A stretch of DNA of 64,000 bases from CAZNUM01 sp964539305 (GCA_964539305.1 CAZIIM010000006.1:1-64000), one strand, 5' to 3'. Positions 36,069 to 44,615 are shown, counted from the stretch's first letter. Translations and numbers: made by a program. Notes: a model not told the origin generated them from the sequence alone.

Positions 36069-36332
36069 ATGTGGAGTGTTTACATTATCCGTAGTTCAAT
36101 CGATGGTTTTACATACTGTGGAATGAGTCAGGATATACCAGCTCGATTAAAAGCTCACAATCGGGGTAAAGTCCGTTCCACCAAAGCCCATCGTCCTTTC
36201 GAGCTGATGTATCATGAAACGGTAGGGGATCGGCTTTCAGCAAGGAAGCGGGAGAAATATCTTAAATCAGCAGCAGGTCGTCGGTACGTAAGTCGTTTAT
36301 TAAACAGTAACGGGGGTTCCCCGCCCGCCTGA
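36069..36332 (+). CDS. GIY-YIG endonuclease (URI/UvrC-type), copy 2, intact
   Basis: An 87-residue single-domain nuclease. MWSVYIIRSS gives the GIY-like strand, YCGMSQDIPARLKAHN supplies the YIG-equivalent strand and catalytic Arg, and FELMYHETVGDRLSARKREK contains the conserved Glu and the basic helix. The C-terminus is GGSPPA. It differs from copy 1 mainly after residue 62. Known relatives are small DNA endonucleases (COG2827). The start codon is 7 bases from the tRNA discriminator with only the tRNA acceptor upstream, so there is no Shine-Dalgarno. Translation would require the tRNA transcript, possibly after RNase Z cleavage. The stop codon sits in the loop side of a strong palindrome. 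Confidence 0.88.
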   Translation: MWSVYIIRSSIDGFTYCGMSQDIPARLKAHNRGKVRSTKAHRPFELMYHETVGDRLSARKREKYLKSAAGRRYVSRLLNSNGGSPPA

Positions 36333-36354
36333 CCGGCGGTCGGGCGGGGAATCC
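36315..36354. repeat. GC-rich palindrome inserted in a duplicated tRNA T-arm
   Basis: GGTTCCCCGCCCGCC (36315-36329) is complementary to GGTCGGGCGGGGAATCC (36338-36354) with two single-base bulges. Read without the insert, the flanks would be GGGGTTC joined to GAATCCC, the T-arm of tRNA-Ser. A related but decayed palindrome closes copy 1 (19783-19822). Confidence 0.8.
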
Positions 36355-36371
36355 CTCCCTCTCCGCATTTG

Positions 36372-36458
36372 ATGTGGAGTGTTTACATTATCCATAGTCC
36401 AATCGATGGTTTTACGTACTGTGGAATGAGTCAGGATGTTTCCATTCGTTTGAGATAG
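36372..36458 (+). pseudogene. Truncated GIY-YIG gene, copy 3
   Basis: The first 22 codons read MWSVYIIHSPIDGFTYCGMS, close to copies 1 and 2. The sequence then diverges after QD and meets TAG at 36456-36458, giving 28 residues. It lacks the catalytic Arg helix and the Glu. Like the others, it is preceded by a tRNA-Ser 3' tail and CATTTG. It is a decayed tandem copy. Confidence 0.85.
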
Positions 36459-36511
36459 TCGGCCTGCATTTTAAATAGTTTCGTACCGGCCATCTTAATA
36501 AATTAAACCCC

Positions 36512-36898
36512 ATGGATGAGTTATCGCAGTTTCATCTAACTGAAGAAGATATGAAACGTTACCGGAAGCGGATTGCGGAAATCGATCTGTCTAAAATTCC
36601 GGAAGTGCTGAAGCAGATCCCCCCGAAAGTGGAAGCCCTGGTACAGAATCCCTCCCTGGCGGAATACCAGATTAAACTCATTACCGATATTTCCAAATTA
36701 TATACTGTTTTAAAGAATTATCCTGAAGTATCTGACGACATAAAACGGCGGATTCTTTTCGCACTGGAATATTTTCTCGATGAAAAAGACGAAATTCCTG
36801 ACCGCATTCCCGGAATTGGTTTACTGGATGACTACGTACTGGTCCGCTGGGTAGTAGATCAGATTATGGTCGAATATAAAGATGTGTTCCAGGCGTGA
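36512..36898 (+). CDS. YkvA-like DUF1232 family protein
   Basis: A 128-residue protein whose second half has the DUF1232 signature in soluble form: ALEYFLDEKDEIPDRIPGIG followed by LLDDYVLVRWVVDQI, resembling the YF-x-S-P-x-D-x-I-P-D-x-x-P-x-x-G-x-x-D-D motif. The first half is helical and charged (DMKRYRKRIAEIDLSKIPEV). The usual membrane helix is weak here, since the hydrophobic residues around the motif are interrupted by Asp and Glu. The function of the family is unknown. It converges on the zinc-ribbon gene. Confidence 0.75.
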   Translation: MDELSQFHLTEEDMKRYRKRIAEIDLSKIPEVLKQIPPKVEALVQNPSLAEYQIKLITDISKLYTVLKNYPEVSDDIKRRILFALEYFLDEKDEIPDRIPGIGLLDDYVLVRWVVDQIMVEYKDVFQA

Positions 36899-36904
36899 CC
36901 TGGA

Positions 36905-37108
36905 TCAGGACAGCTTTTCCAGATCTTCTTCTGAAAACTGCCACTGGCAGGCGGGGCACCACCAGGGTTTGCCGTAGTATTCGGGAACATTTTTCTGGAG
37001 TTCCAGATCGTGATCACACTTGGGACATTTCCGTTGGGTGCCCGGTTCAGGCCATTTGTAATCGGGCCTGAATTTGACGGGATAATCTAGATTTGAATCA
37101 TTTTCCAT
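36905..37108 (-). CDS. Small zinc-ribbon protein
   Basis: 67 residues with two CxxC knuckles (KCPKCDHDLELQ and WWCPACQWQF) about 25 residues apart, a classical zinc-ribbon spacing. The surrounding residues are Trp-rich and Pro-rich. The N-terminal 25 residues are polar. The function is unknown. The gene ends 6 bases from the convergent DUF1232 gene and points away from plsX. Confidence 0.7.
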   Translation of the reverse strand: MENDSNLDYPVKFRPDYKWPEPGTQRKCPKCDHDLELQKNVPEYYGKPWWCPACQWQFSEEDLEKLS

Positions 37109-37174
37109 GCCTGAATTTAAACCCGTTTCAAAACTCTACAACAGAACTATCCCGGCACAAGCAGGAGTTCTTTT

Positions 37175-38242
37175 ATGAGTAAGATGATTACGGTTGCCCT
37201 GGATGCCATGGGGGGAGATTACGGTCCTGCCCCCAATGTTGCCGGTGCCGTGTTAGCCACAAATGCCAATCCGGTTCATATTATTCTCGTGGGCGACGAA
37301 GAAAAATTAAACCGGGAACTGGAACAACACATTTTTCCCGAAGGGTCCATCGAAGTCGTTCATGCTTCTGAAAATATCGGGATGGAGGAAATCCCGAAAG
37401 AAGCCGTTGAAAAAAAGCATGATGCTTCCGTATTGGTGGCAGCCCGACTCGTGCAGGAGGGTCGGGCGGATGCCTTGGTATCGGCTGGCAGTACCGGGTC
37501 GGTGGTGCTATCCGCAGCAAAATATATCCCCAGAATTCAAGGGGTCCGTCGAACGGCAATTGCCACCGTCTACCCCACCATGAACGAGTTTAAGAAAGAT
37601 GACCATTTAGCCCTCATGCTGGATGTGGGTGCCAATGTTCATTGCGGTCCCGAAGAACTGGTTCAGTTTGCCATTATGGGCGCCCGTTACGTGGGAACGG
37701 TTCGGAGTGTCGATAATCCCACCGTTGCTTTACTGAATATTGGAGAAGAAGCCTCCAAAGGGGGGGAGACGATGCAGACGGCCTTTCAACTCCTGAAACA
37801 GACACCCAATCTGAATTTTATTGGAAATATTGAGGGAAAAGATATTTTACGGGGCATCGTGGATGTGATTGTAACAGAAGGCTTTGTCGGAAACATTGTG
37901 ATTAAAACCCTGGAAGGGGCCGCCAAAGCGGTGGGTACACTCAGTAAAATGGCCTTCAAGAAGAAGTTTATCTGGAAACTGGGTTTAATCATGCTTCGGA
38001 AGGGATTGAACATGCTCCGGGAGGTGACCGATTATTCCGAGTATGGGGGGGCACCCCTTCTGGGATTTGATAAAATGGTGATTATTGCCCACGGCCGATC
38101 CAGTGGAAAAGCCATATCTAATGCGATTAAAGTGGCTGGAAAATGTATCCGAGACGATGTTTGCGGTGAAATTGCTCGGAATATCCATGAATTTGAAAAC
38201 CAGCCTGAACTGGAATTCCAGCGGCTCCGCCATGATATTTAA
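37175..38242 (+). CDS. plsX: Phosphate acyltransferase PlsX
   Basis: Makes acyl-phosphate from acyl-ACP and phosphate at the start of membrane phospholipid synthesis. Family motifs in order are VALDAMGGDYGP, GMEEIPKEAVEKKHDASV, ALVSAGSTGSVVLSA, MLDVGAN, LLNIGEEASKGGE and IVTEGFVGNIVIKTLEGAAK. The length of 355 residues is normal. AGGAG lies 8-12 bases before the ATG. It is unusual that the common partners rpmF and fabH are not next to it. Here it is flanked by minus-strand genes. Its end overlaps the PEGA gene by four bases. The next lipid-synthesis gene, cdsA, lies 5.5 kb downstream. Confidence 0.95.
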   Translation: MSKMITVALDAMGGDYGPAPNVAGAVLATNANPVHIILVGDEEKLNRELEQHIFPEGSIEVVHASENIGMEEIPKEAVEKKHDASVLVAARLVQEGRADALVSAGSTGSVVLSAAKYIPRIQGVRRTAIATVYPTMNEFKKDDHLALMLDVGANVHCGPEELVQFAIMGARYVGTVRSVDNPTVALLNIGEEASKGGETMQTAFQLLKQTPNLNFIGNIEGKDILRGIVDVIVTEGFVGNIVIKTLEGAAKAVGTLSKMAFKKKFIWKLGLIMLRKGLNMLREVTDYSEYGGAPLLGFDKMVIIAHGRSSGKAISNAIKVAGKCIRDDVCGEIARNIHEFENQPELEFQRLRHDI

Positions 38243-38846
38243 AGCGCTGCGATCCAGATAAGGACCAGCGCTAATAATCCCATTGTTAGACCTACAACAG
38301 TTGACCGCTGACGATCGGTGCGCCACTTTAAGAGTTCCTGATGATAAGTCATTGTTTCAAGAGAGATGGTCAGCGTATCTGCTGGCGCCATGTACACCTG
38401 TTTTACCACGCCCCATAACCGGTCCCGGTAAATATTCTGGACAGAACCCGGTAAAAAACTGATTGTATGAAGACCCGATGGCACAGGAACCGGTTTATTG
38501 AGTGGCGAATATCCCATGAGAACGCCATCAATATAAATGGGAACATGACTGGTATCGGTTACGATGANNNNNNNNNNNNNNNNNNNNNNNNNNNNNNNNN
38601 NNNNNNNNNNNNNNNNNNNNNNNNNNNNNNNNNNNNNNNNNNNNNNNNNNNNNNNNNNNNNNNNNNNCCCATGAGAACGCCATCAATATAAATGGGAACA
38701 TGACTGGTATCGGTTACGATGATTAGATATGACAGGGATTCAGGTTTATTTTGAATGTTCTGCGCGGTGAGAAGGGGAGTAAGGAGCATAATTGAAAACA
38801 GAATCCCACACCCGTTTCTGAATCCTGAAGACAGTGTCATTTCCAT
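38239..38846 (-). CDS. PEGA-domain protein, split by an artefactual gap
   Basis: Collapsing the 100 Ns and one of the identical 55-base flanks gives a continuous 150-residue ORF. It has a signal peptide (LFSIMLLTPLLTAQ), a PEGA domain (SHVPIYIDGVLMGYSPL, then VPSGLHTISFLPGS), a linker, and a single C-terminal membrane helix (TVVGLTMGLLALVLIWIAAL). PEGA domains bind or sit at surface polysaccharide or S-layer-like structures. The C-terminal anchor suggests an inner-membrane protein facing the periplasm. The divergent TPR lipoprotein gene begins 66 bases away. Confidence 0.8.
38568..38667. other. Assembly gap (100 N) flanked by a 55-bp duplicate
   Basis: Bases 38513-38567 reappear unchanged at 38668-38722. 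As at 19565, this points to an unmerged 55-base contig overlap rather than missing sequence. Confidence 0.95.
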
Positions 38847-38912
38847 TCAATTAAATTAGTTCACGATGAATCAAGTCTGGAAGAGACATTTTTTCCATCT
38901 AAATTTCCACCG

Positions 38913-40655
38913 ATGAAATTGGTTAAATACTGCGTGTTGGCATTTATGGCCGGACTGGCTCTATTATTTTTAAATGCCTCCTGTGCTTATTTTAACACCT
39001 TCTACAACGCTCAGGACTACTTTGAAAAAGCGGAAAAAGCGCGACTGGAACATCGGAATGAGACCCTTCCCAAGGCGGCCATTGACAATTACGAACGGGT
39101 CATTGAAAAATCAGAATTTGTTCTGGAGAAATACCCTGAGACACGTTTGCGAAAGAAAGCCCTGTTTCTGATTGCAAAGTCCCATTACTACCGTGGGGAA
39201 TATCGACAAGCGGAAACGACTCTCCGTCAAATGGAATCGGAATTCCCGGGCAAAGGCAGTGAGGAAATACAATTCTGGCTGGCGCTGGTAAAATGGCGAC
39301 TGGGAAAACCACAGCCTGCCATCGATGAACTGAAATCAATCCTGGATAAACCAATCGAAGATGAATTAAAAGCCAGAATTCATTCCGCTATTGCCGATAT
39401 TCTGCTTGAACAGGAATTTAACTCGGAAGCGATGGATCACCTGGAGGCCGCAGCTACTTATTCCAAAGACCGGAAAGATAAAGGGCAGATTTATTATCGA
39501 ATCGCCTCTTTATCCTTTCATTACGAAGATTACAAGCGGGCTCTGGAAGCCTATGGGTTGGTCATGAAATATTCTCTCTCGAAGAAGGAAGTTCAGGAGG
39601 CCAGCCTGAAAACGGTCCAGATTTACCGCTTACAGGGGAACTGGAAGAAAGCAACTAATACGATTAAAACCATGCTCCTGGACGAGGATTTCAAAGCCAT
39701 TCACGGAAATCTGGAGCTGGAATTGGTGAAGTTGTACCAGTTACAGAATCAACATTCTGCCGCCCGGGTACGGCTGGAGTCCATTGTACAGGATTATTCC
39801 AAAACGCCGGTCGCGGCCGAAGCCTTTTATCTCCTGGGTGAATATGCTTTAAAGGACGACTGGGATCTGGAGACCGCCAGTAAAAATTACAGCAGCGTGG
39901 GAAAAGAATACTCCAAGTCCCGGTTTATTAACTTGGCCCGGGCGCGGATAAAGGAAATCACTGCTTATGAAAATGCTCGAAAAAAACTGTCAGAACTCAC
40001 GACAGTACTAATCTCTGCTTCTGATTCTACTGCTGTTGATTCTACGATAAAGGCGAAAACCGAAACCATCCTTAATTCGATGGCGAAACATCTGTATACA
40101 CTAGCAGAATTGGAAAGTCTCCATTTTGACCAACCGGATAGTGCCAAAATACATCTTCAACTATTATTAACCCAGACCCCCGAGTCGCCGCTCGTGCCAA
40201 AGGCACTCTATACGTACAGTTATTTACTGGAGCAATCCGGCGAGGACTCCCTTGCTGCCGCTTACCGAAAACAACTTCTCAGGTCTTACCCTCAGAGTGA
40301 GTACTCCAAAGCGTTGACTGAACAGGCCAATCTCGATTTAGGCCTTGTTAATCCGGCCAAAACACTGCTCTTGGAATCAGAAACTGCACTTGAAAACGAT
40401 ACTACTTTGGCCTTGAACAAGTACCGTCAGGTTGTAATCACCGATTCTGTTTCAGATGCCGGTTTACTGGCAGCCTATTTTCTTGGACACTATTTTGATT
40501 ATGAAGCTTACCAGGCGGACAGTGCCATCAAGTATTATGAAAAGGTATTGAATTATTACCCCGATTCTGAACAGGCTAAAACGGCGCGCAAACGCCTGGC
40601 TTTATTGAATTCGATGATCATCAGACAGCAGACCGACTCCCTGGCAGTACAATGA
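38913..40655 (+). CDS. TPR-repeat lipoprotein (580 aa)
   Basis: Signal peptide with lipobox (FLNASC, Cys24) followed by AYFNTFYNAQDYFEKAEKAR, a start I associate with FCB-group TPR lipoproteins. About ten tetratricopeptide units follow, such as LFLIAKSHYYRGEYRQAETT, YRIASLSFHYEDYKRALEAY, AEAFYLLGEYALKD and a last one AIKYYEKVLNYYPDSEQA. This is BamD/YbgF/gliding-lipoprotein-like architecture, suggesting an outer-membrane assembly or secretion scaffold. Its TGA overlaps the ATG of pyrK (ATGA), so it leads the pyr-rlpA-cdsA run. Confidence 0.82.
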   Translation: MKLVKYCVLAFMAGLALLFLNASCAYFNTFYNAQDYFEKAEKARLEHRNETLPKAAIDNYERVIEKSEFVLEKYPETRLRKKALFLIAKSHYYRGEYRQAETTLRQMESEFPGKGSEEIQFWLALVKWRLGKPQPAIDELKSILDKPIEDELKARIHSAIADILLEQEFNSEAMDHLEAAATYSKDRKDKGQIYYRIASLSFHYEDYKRALEAYGLVMKYSLSKKEVQEASLKTVQIYRLQGNWKKATNTIKTMLLDEDFKAIHGNLELELVKLYQLQNQHSAARVRLESIVQDYSKTPVAAEAFYLLGEYALKDDWDLETASKNYSSVGKEYSKSRFINLARARIKEITAYENARKKLSELTTVLISASDSTAVDSTIKAKTETILNSMAKHLYTLAELESLHFDQPDSAKIHLQLLLTQTPESPLVPKALYTYSYLLEQSGEDSLAAAYRKQLLRSYPQSEYSKALTEQANLDLGLVNPAKTLLLESETALENDTTLALNKYRQVVITDSVSDAGLLAAYFLGHYFDYEAYQADSAIKYYEKVLNYYPDSEQAKTARKRLALLNSMIIRQQTDSLAVQ

Positions 40656-41446
40656 TCATCGAACGAGGGGAAATCACCGTCAATAAATCCATCGCTGACG
40701 ATCTCTGGATGATGGAAATAACCGCCCCTGGAATTGTAAAAGACTACCGTGGTTGCGGTCAGTTCGTGAACATCCTGGTCTCGGATCAATGGGATCATCC
40801 GCTACGGCGGCCCATGAGTATTGCCGGTGTCAACGGTTCCCGTTTTAAGATTATCTATAAACCGGCGGGACCAATTACAGCCTTGTTGACAACCAGAAAA
40901 ACGGTTGACACGATCAGTATCCTGGGTCCCCTGGGGAATCAATTTACGGGTTGGAATAAGCAGGATCGATATCCTGTTTTGATCGGAGGTGGCACGGGAG
41001 TCGCTCCCATCCTTAATTTACATCATGAATGTCAGCAAGCCGGCGTGAACCACACCACCATTTTCGGTGCCCGTGACAGCGGTGGCCATTTTCTTGTTCC
41101 GGATGAAACCCAGCAGTTGATTCTTACAACAGATGATGGAAGCCTGGGAATTCGTGGTACCGTCATGGAACCGCTAGAACGGGTGATTCAAACCCTCCCC
41201 AATCCCGCCATATACGCCTGCGGTCCGGAGCCCATGCTTGTCCGGATTCAGAAATTTGCCCTGGAACGGCAAATTCCGGCACAGTTATCAGTTGAAAGCT
41301 ATATGGCCTGCGGGATCGGCTTGTGCCAGGGCTGCGTTATTGAGAAAAATCAGAATACCAACCGCCGACACAGCTATCATGAGACATATTCCCTGACGTG
41401 TATGGACGGTCCCGTGTACAAAGCAGAGGAAATCCGGTTTGCCTGA
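40652..41446 (+). CDS. pyrK: Dihydroorotate dehydrogenase electron-transfer subunit
   Basis: FAD- and [2Fe-2S]-containing subunit that passes electrons from dihydroorotate oxidation to NAD+. The FAD domain has RRPMSIAGV, the NAD-binding segment has LIGGGTGVAPIL and IYACGPEPML, and the C-terminal iron-sulfur ligands are ACGIGLCQGC plus a Cys in LTCMDG. Length (264) is normal. It overlaps the upstream TPR gene and the downstream pyrD by 4 and 8 bases, as expected for the PyrK-PyrDB heterotetramer. Confidence 0.95.
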   Translation: MIIERGEITVNKSIADDLWMMEITAPGIVKDYRGCGQFVNILVSDQWDHPLRRPMSIAGVNGSRFKIIYKPAGPITALLTTRKTVDTISILGPLGNQFTGWNKQDRYPVLIGGGTGVAPILNLHHECQQAGVNHTTIFGARDSGGHFLVPDETQQLILTTDDGSLGIRGTVMEPLERVIQTLPNPAIYACGPEPMLVRIQKFALERQIPAQLSVESYMACGIGLCQGCVIEKNQNTNRRHSYHETYSLTCMDGPVYKAEEIRFA

Positions 41447-42356
41447 TCTCACCATTCAGATCGGACCCGTTACTTTCGGCAATCCGATTTTTGTGGCTTC
41501 CGGCACCTTCGGGTATGGCGTTGAATTACCCGAAGTGGATGTGGCACGCCTGGGAGCGATTGTTACCAAATCAATTACCCGGTATCCCCGGGAGGGGAAT
41601 CCACCGCCCCGAATTGTAGAAACGGCCTCCGGCATGATTAATTCGATTGGCCTGGCCAATATCGGGGTTGACGAATGCATTAAAACCATGTTGCCCCGGT
41701 TTGAAACATTGGAAACAAAGGTGATCCTGAATGTGGCCGGATCCACGATTGAAGAGTACCTTCATGTGGTGGAAGCAATTGAGGGAGTCTCATCCTGCAT
41801 CGATGGGTATGAAATCAACATATCCTGTCCCAATGTGAAGCAGGGTGGTCTGGAATTTGGTGTAGATTGTGACCAAACTTCATTGTTGACAGAGGCCTTG
41901 AGGAAGCGGACCCAGCGCCTGTTAATCATGAAACTCAGTCCAAATGTTACGGACATTGTGGCGGTAGCTAAAGCGGCTGAATCTTCCGGGGCAGATGCCG
42001 TTTCGGCGATCAATACAGTCGTCGGAATGAGCATTGATTCCGATTCATGGCATTCCAATATATACACTACCTATGGTGGTCTTTCCGGTCCGGCAATTAA
42101 ACCCGTCGGACTGGCGGCGGTCCATAAAATTGCGAAGGAAGTGGCTATTCCTGTCATCGGGATCGGGGGTATTGTGGATGTAAAAGACGTGGTGGAATAT
42201 CTGCTGGCGGGGGCAGTGGCTGTACAGGTGGGAACGGCCAGCTTCCGAAATCCCCATACGGCTCCCCAAATTGTCCCGGATTTGATAAATTACCTTCAGA
42301 GAAAACACCTGAATTCGGTTAAGGAACTCATTGGCAAAGTCATTCTTCATTCCTGA
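41439..42356 (+). CDS. pyrD: Dihydroorotate dehydrogenase, catalytic subunit (class 1B)
   Basis: The FMN-containing TIM-barrel enzyme of pyrimidine synthesis, 305 residues. Motifs are NPIFVASGTFGYG, IVTKSITRYPREGNPPPRI, NISCPNVKQGG with the catalytic Cys typical of class 1B, and the phosphate-binding end VIGIGGIVDVKDVVEYLLAG. The TTG start is supported by GAGGAAA 7 bases upstream and by the normal N-terminus (PDLTIQIG). It is paired with pyrK, so NAD+ is the likely acceptor. Confidence 0.96.
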   Translation: MPDLTIQIGPVTFGNPIFVASGTFGYGVELPEVDVARLGAIVTKSITRYPREGNPPPRIVETASGMINSIGLANIGVDECIKTMLPRFETLETKVILNVAGSTIEEYLHVVEAIEGVSSCIDGYEINISCPNVKQGGLEFGVDCDQTSLLTEALRKRTQRLLIMKLSPNVTDIVAVAKAAESSGADAVSAINTVVGMSIDSDSWHSNIYTTYGGLSGPAIKPVGLAAVHKIAKEVAIPVIGIGGIVDVKDVVEYLLAGAVAVQVGTASFRNPHTAPQIVPDLINYLQRKHLNSVKELIGKVILHS

Positions 42357-42823
42357 TGAAAAAACAATGTCTCACCCTATGTCTTATTGCCACAGGACTT
42401 CTAATCGCTTCCTGTACCACCGCACCCCGGTACCGTACAGGACCATCTGGGGAAGCATCCTCACCCAGTTTAAGTACGAAAGGTTATTCTCATAAGCAGA
42501 AAACATTTATTGGTATCAGTTCTTATTACGGGGAAGATTTTCATGGTAAATTGACAGCCAATGGAGAAGTGTTCGACATGTACGGTCTGACCGCTGCTCA
42601 TAAAACGCTTCCATTGAATACCATCGTTCGAGTAACAAACCTGGAAAATAACAAATCCCTTATTCTCCGTATTAATGACCGGGGGCCCTATGTTAAAGGA
42701 CGGATCTTGGATTGCTCCTATGGTGCGGCCCTTAAACTGGGGTTTGTGAATAAAGGCACCGCCAAAGTGAAGATCGAAGTCATCGAGTGGGGCGATGACC
42801 AGTACATGAAACATAAATCATAA
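42356..42823 (+). CDS. rlpA: Septal-ring lytic transglycosylase RlpA-family lipoprotein
   Basis: A lipoprotein signal (LLIASC, Cys20) precedes a double-psi beta-barrel: ISSYYGEDFHGKLTANGE, AAHKTLPLNTIVRVTNL, and RINDRGPYVKGRILDCSYGA, where the Asp of RGPY-context and nearby residues form the RlpA active site. It has 155 residues and no SPOR domain, so it is the short form. RlpA cleaves or binds denuded glycan at the division septum. It overlaps pyrD by one base (TGATG) and is followed closely by the kinase gene. Confidence 0.9.
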   Translation: MKKQCLTLCLIATGLLIASCTTAPRYRTGPSGEASSPSLSTKGYSHKQKTFIGISSYYGEDFHGKLTANGEVFDMYGLTAAHKTLPLNTIVRVTNLENNKSLILRINDRGPYVKGRILDCSYGAALKLGFVNKGTAKVKIEVIEWGDDQYMKHKS

Positions 42824-42832
42824 GGACGGATC

Positions 42833-43720
42833 ATGAGTAAATACTATGTGACGGTCAACCCCCACGGCGGCGTAAAAAAGGGACTGGATATTCTTGAACG
42901 GGTGAAACCCATATTTGAAGACGCGGGGGCGGAAATCGCCATCCTGGAAACGGAATACGCCGGACACGCCCGGGAATTTGCCAAGACAGTCGATTTAAAC
43001 GGGTATGACGGTTTTTGTGCCATCGGTGGTGACGGCACCATGCATGAAGTTATTAATGGTATCATGACACGTCCGGATAAGAAAAAGATTCCCATCGGTT
43101 TAATCACCGGAGGCACAGGGAATTCATTCATGCACGATCTGAATTGTCTCGATCCGGAATTGGCGGTGAAGCGTATTCTGACCAATCGAATCCGGAAAAT
43201 TGACCTGTTTGAAGCGGATGCCAACGGTATCCTCTATTATGGATTTAATATCATGGGGTGGGGGTTGCCCACGGATGCAGGTCTCCTGGCGGAAAAAATG
43301 CGCTGGCTGGGCGTTCAGCGATACAATGTAGCCGTGATTTGGGAAGTGATTCGGCATCGACAACGTTTGGCCCGTATTGTAATTGACGGCAGAACCTTCG
43401 TCGCTGATTTTGGTTTCATCATCGGCTGCAATACTATTCACACCGGACGGGGAATGAAAATGGCCCCCCTGGCCCGGCTTGATGACGGCCTCATCGATCT
43501 GTTGATTGTCCGTAAAGCAAGTCGCTTTAAAATGCTGCGTCTCTTCCCAAAAGTCTTTAAGGGAACCCACGTGAGTTCTTCTGTGGTGGATTATCGTCAA
43601 GTGAGTGAATTCTCTATTCTACCGGAGGACCGGAACACGTTGAATATCGACGGCGAACTCCTGGGGAGCACTCCCATCCATGTGAAAGTACTACCTCAAG
43701 CGCTGGAAGTCCTGGTTTAA
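42833..43720 (+). CDS. Diacylglycerol/sphingoid-type lipid kinase
   Basis: DAGK catalytic-domain protein (LCB5/YegS/DagK family), 295 residues. The nucleotide-binding motif is AIGGDGTMHEVINGI, with IGLITGGTGNSFMHDL following and the C-terminal DGLIDLLIVRKASR and LNIDGELLG segments. Such enzymes phosphorylate diacylglycerol or related lipids, recycling them into phospholipid synthesis. The adjacent cdsA fits this, but the substrate is not determined by sequence. The ribosome binding site AAGGACGG lies just before the ATG. Confidence 0.88.
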   Translation: MSKYYVTVNPHGGVKKGLDILERVKPIFEDAGAEIAILETEYAGHAREFAKTVDLNGYDGFCAIGGDGTMHEVINGIMTRPDKKKIPIGLITGGTGNSFMHDLNCLDPELAVKRILTNRIRKIDLFEADANGILYYGFNIMGWGLPTDAGLLAEKMRWLGVQRYNVAVIWEVIRHRQRLARIVIDGRTFVADFGFIIGCNTIHTGRGMKMAPLARLDDGLIDLLIVRKASRFKMLRLFPKVFKGTHVSSSVVDYRQVSEFSILPEDRNTLNIDGELLGSTPIHVKVLPQALEVLV

Positions 43721-43784
43721 GCGAATCCCTGTTGTATTAAGGTGATAAAGAAAAGTACTTTCACGCCTCTTTATTAGGTATTCT

Positions 43785-44606
43785 GTGATTAATTGGCTAA
43801 AAAATCGATTCCCTGTCATTGTTCTGGGCATTCCAGCCGTTCTTTATTTATTATACCTGGGGGGGTACCCTTTTGCTGTTTTTGTTAATCTCGTTATTAT
43901 CCTGGCCCTGTACGAATTTTATACTCTCAAACAGAAGGATGGAACCCAACCGTTGATAGGGCTGGGGCTGGTGGCGACCATTCCCGTTTCAGTACTATTC
44001 TTCCAATTCCCTTCGGTGAACCCTACCTTGGTTATGGCCACCTTTATTGGTTTTGCCTTATTAACCTTGTTATGGGAATTATTCAGGCGCATTCCCAATC
44101 CTTACGGTAATATGACCGCCACGCTTGGTGGTCTCTATTATGTGGCGATCCTGTTGGGGACGATGATTGCTCTGCGGAACTGGGATACAACCCAGGGAAC
44201 AAAAATAACCCTGGCAATGGTCGTTTCAGTCTGGATTTGTGATTCAGCCGCCTATCTCTTCGGGAAAGCCTGGGGGAAGAAAAAACTGATCGAACGGGTG
44301 AGTCCCAATAAGACTGTGGTAGGTTATTTCGGTGGTATTTTAGGCGCGTTCGTTACCTTTTGGGTTTTAAATCACTATGACTGGATCGGCATAAACTTTT
44401 CCCTTTTTGACCTGGTAATCATGACCGTTATTGTGGGTGTATTTGGACAGTTGGGTGATTTTGTGGAATCCCTTTTTAAACGGGATGCCAAAGTAAAGGA
44501 TTCTGGAAAAATTTTATTGGGGCACGGTGGTGTTCTGGATCGCTTTGATTCACTGATGTTCACCAGTCCCCTGACCTTGCTTTATCTTTTGATTAAATTA
44601 AAGTGA
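43785..44606 (+). CDS. cdsA: Phosphatidate cytidylyltransferase
   Basis: Makes CDP-diacylglycerol from phosphatidate and CTP. The 273-residue polytopic membrane protein has about eight helices. The family region is VWICDSAAYLFGKAWGKKKL, then RVSPNKTVVGYFGG and QLGDFVESLFKRDAKVKDSG, ending HGGVLDRFDSLMF. The start is GTG, the only one that leaves the first helix intact. Its stop is immediately followed by the MutL/GlmL-like gene. Confidence 0.94.
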   Translation: MINWLKNRFPVIVLGIPAVLYLLYLGGYPFAVFVNLVIILALYEFYTLKQKDGTQPLIGLGLVATIPVSVLFFQFPSVNPTLVMATFIGFALLTLLWELFRRIPNPYGNMTATLGGLYYVAILLGTMIALRNWDTTQGTKITLAMVVSVWICDSAAYLFGKAWGKKKLIERVSPNKTVVGYFGGILGAFVTFWVLNHYDWIGINFSLFDLVIMTVIVGVFGQLGDFVESLFKRDAKVKDSGKILLGHGGVLDRFDSLMFTSPLTLLYLLIKLK

Positions 44607-44615
44607 TTGGACTCA

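Larger units (their letters stand above)
36046..36437 (+). repeat. Tandem 303-bp unit: tRNA-Ser 3' tail plus GIY-YIG gene plus palindrome
   Basis: Bases 36046-36134 and 36349-36437 are direct repeats 303 bases apart with three substitutions. Each starts at GAATCCC, the second half of a tRNA T-arm, continues through the acceptor 3' strand and discriminator (TCCCTCTCCG), the linker CATTTG and the first 60-odd bases of the GIY-YIG gene. The first unit is complete. The second breaks off after the codon run for YCGMSQD. Confidence 0.9.
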
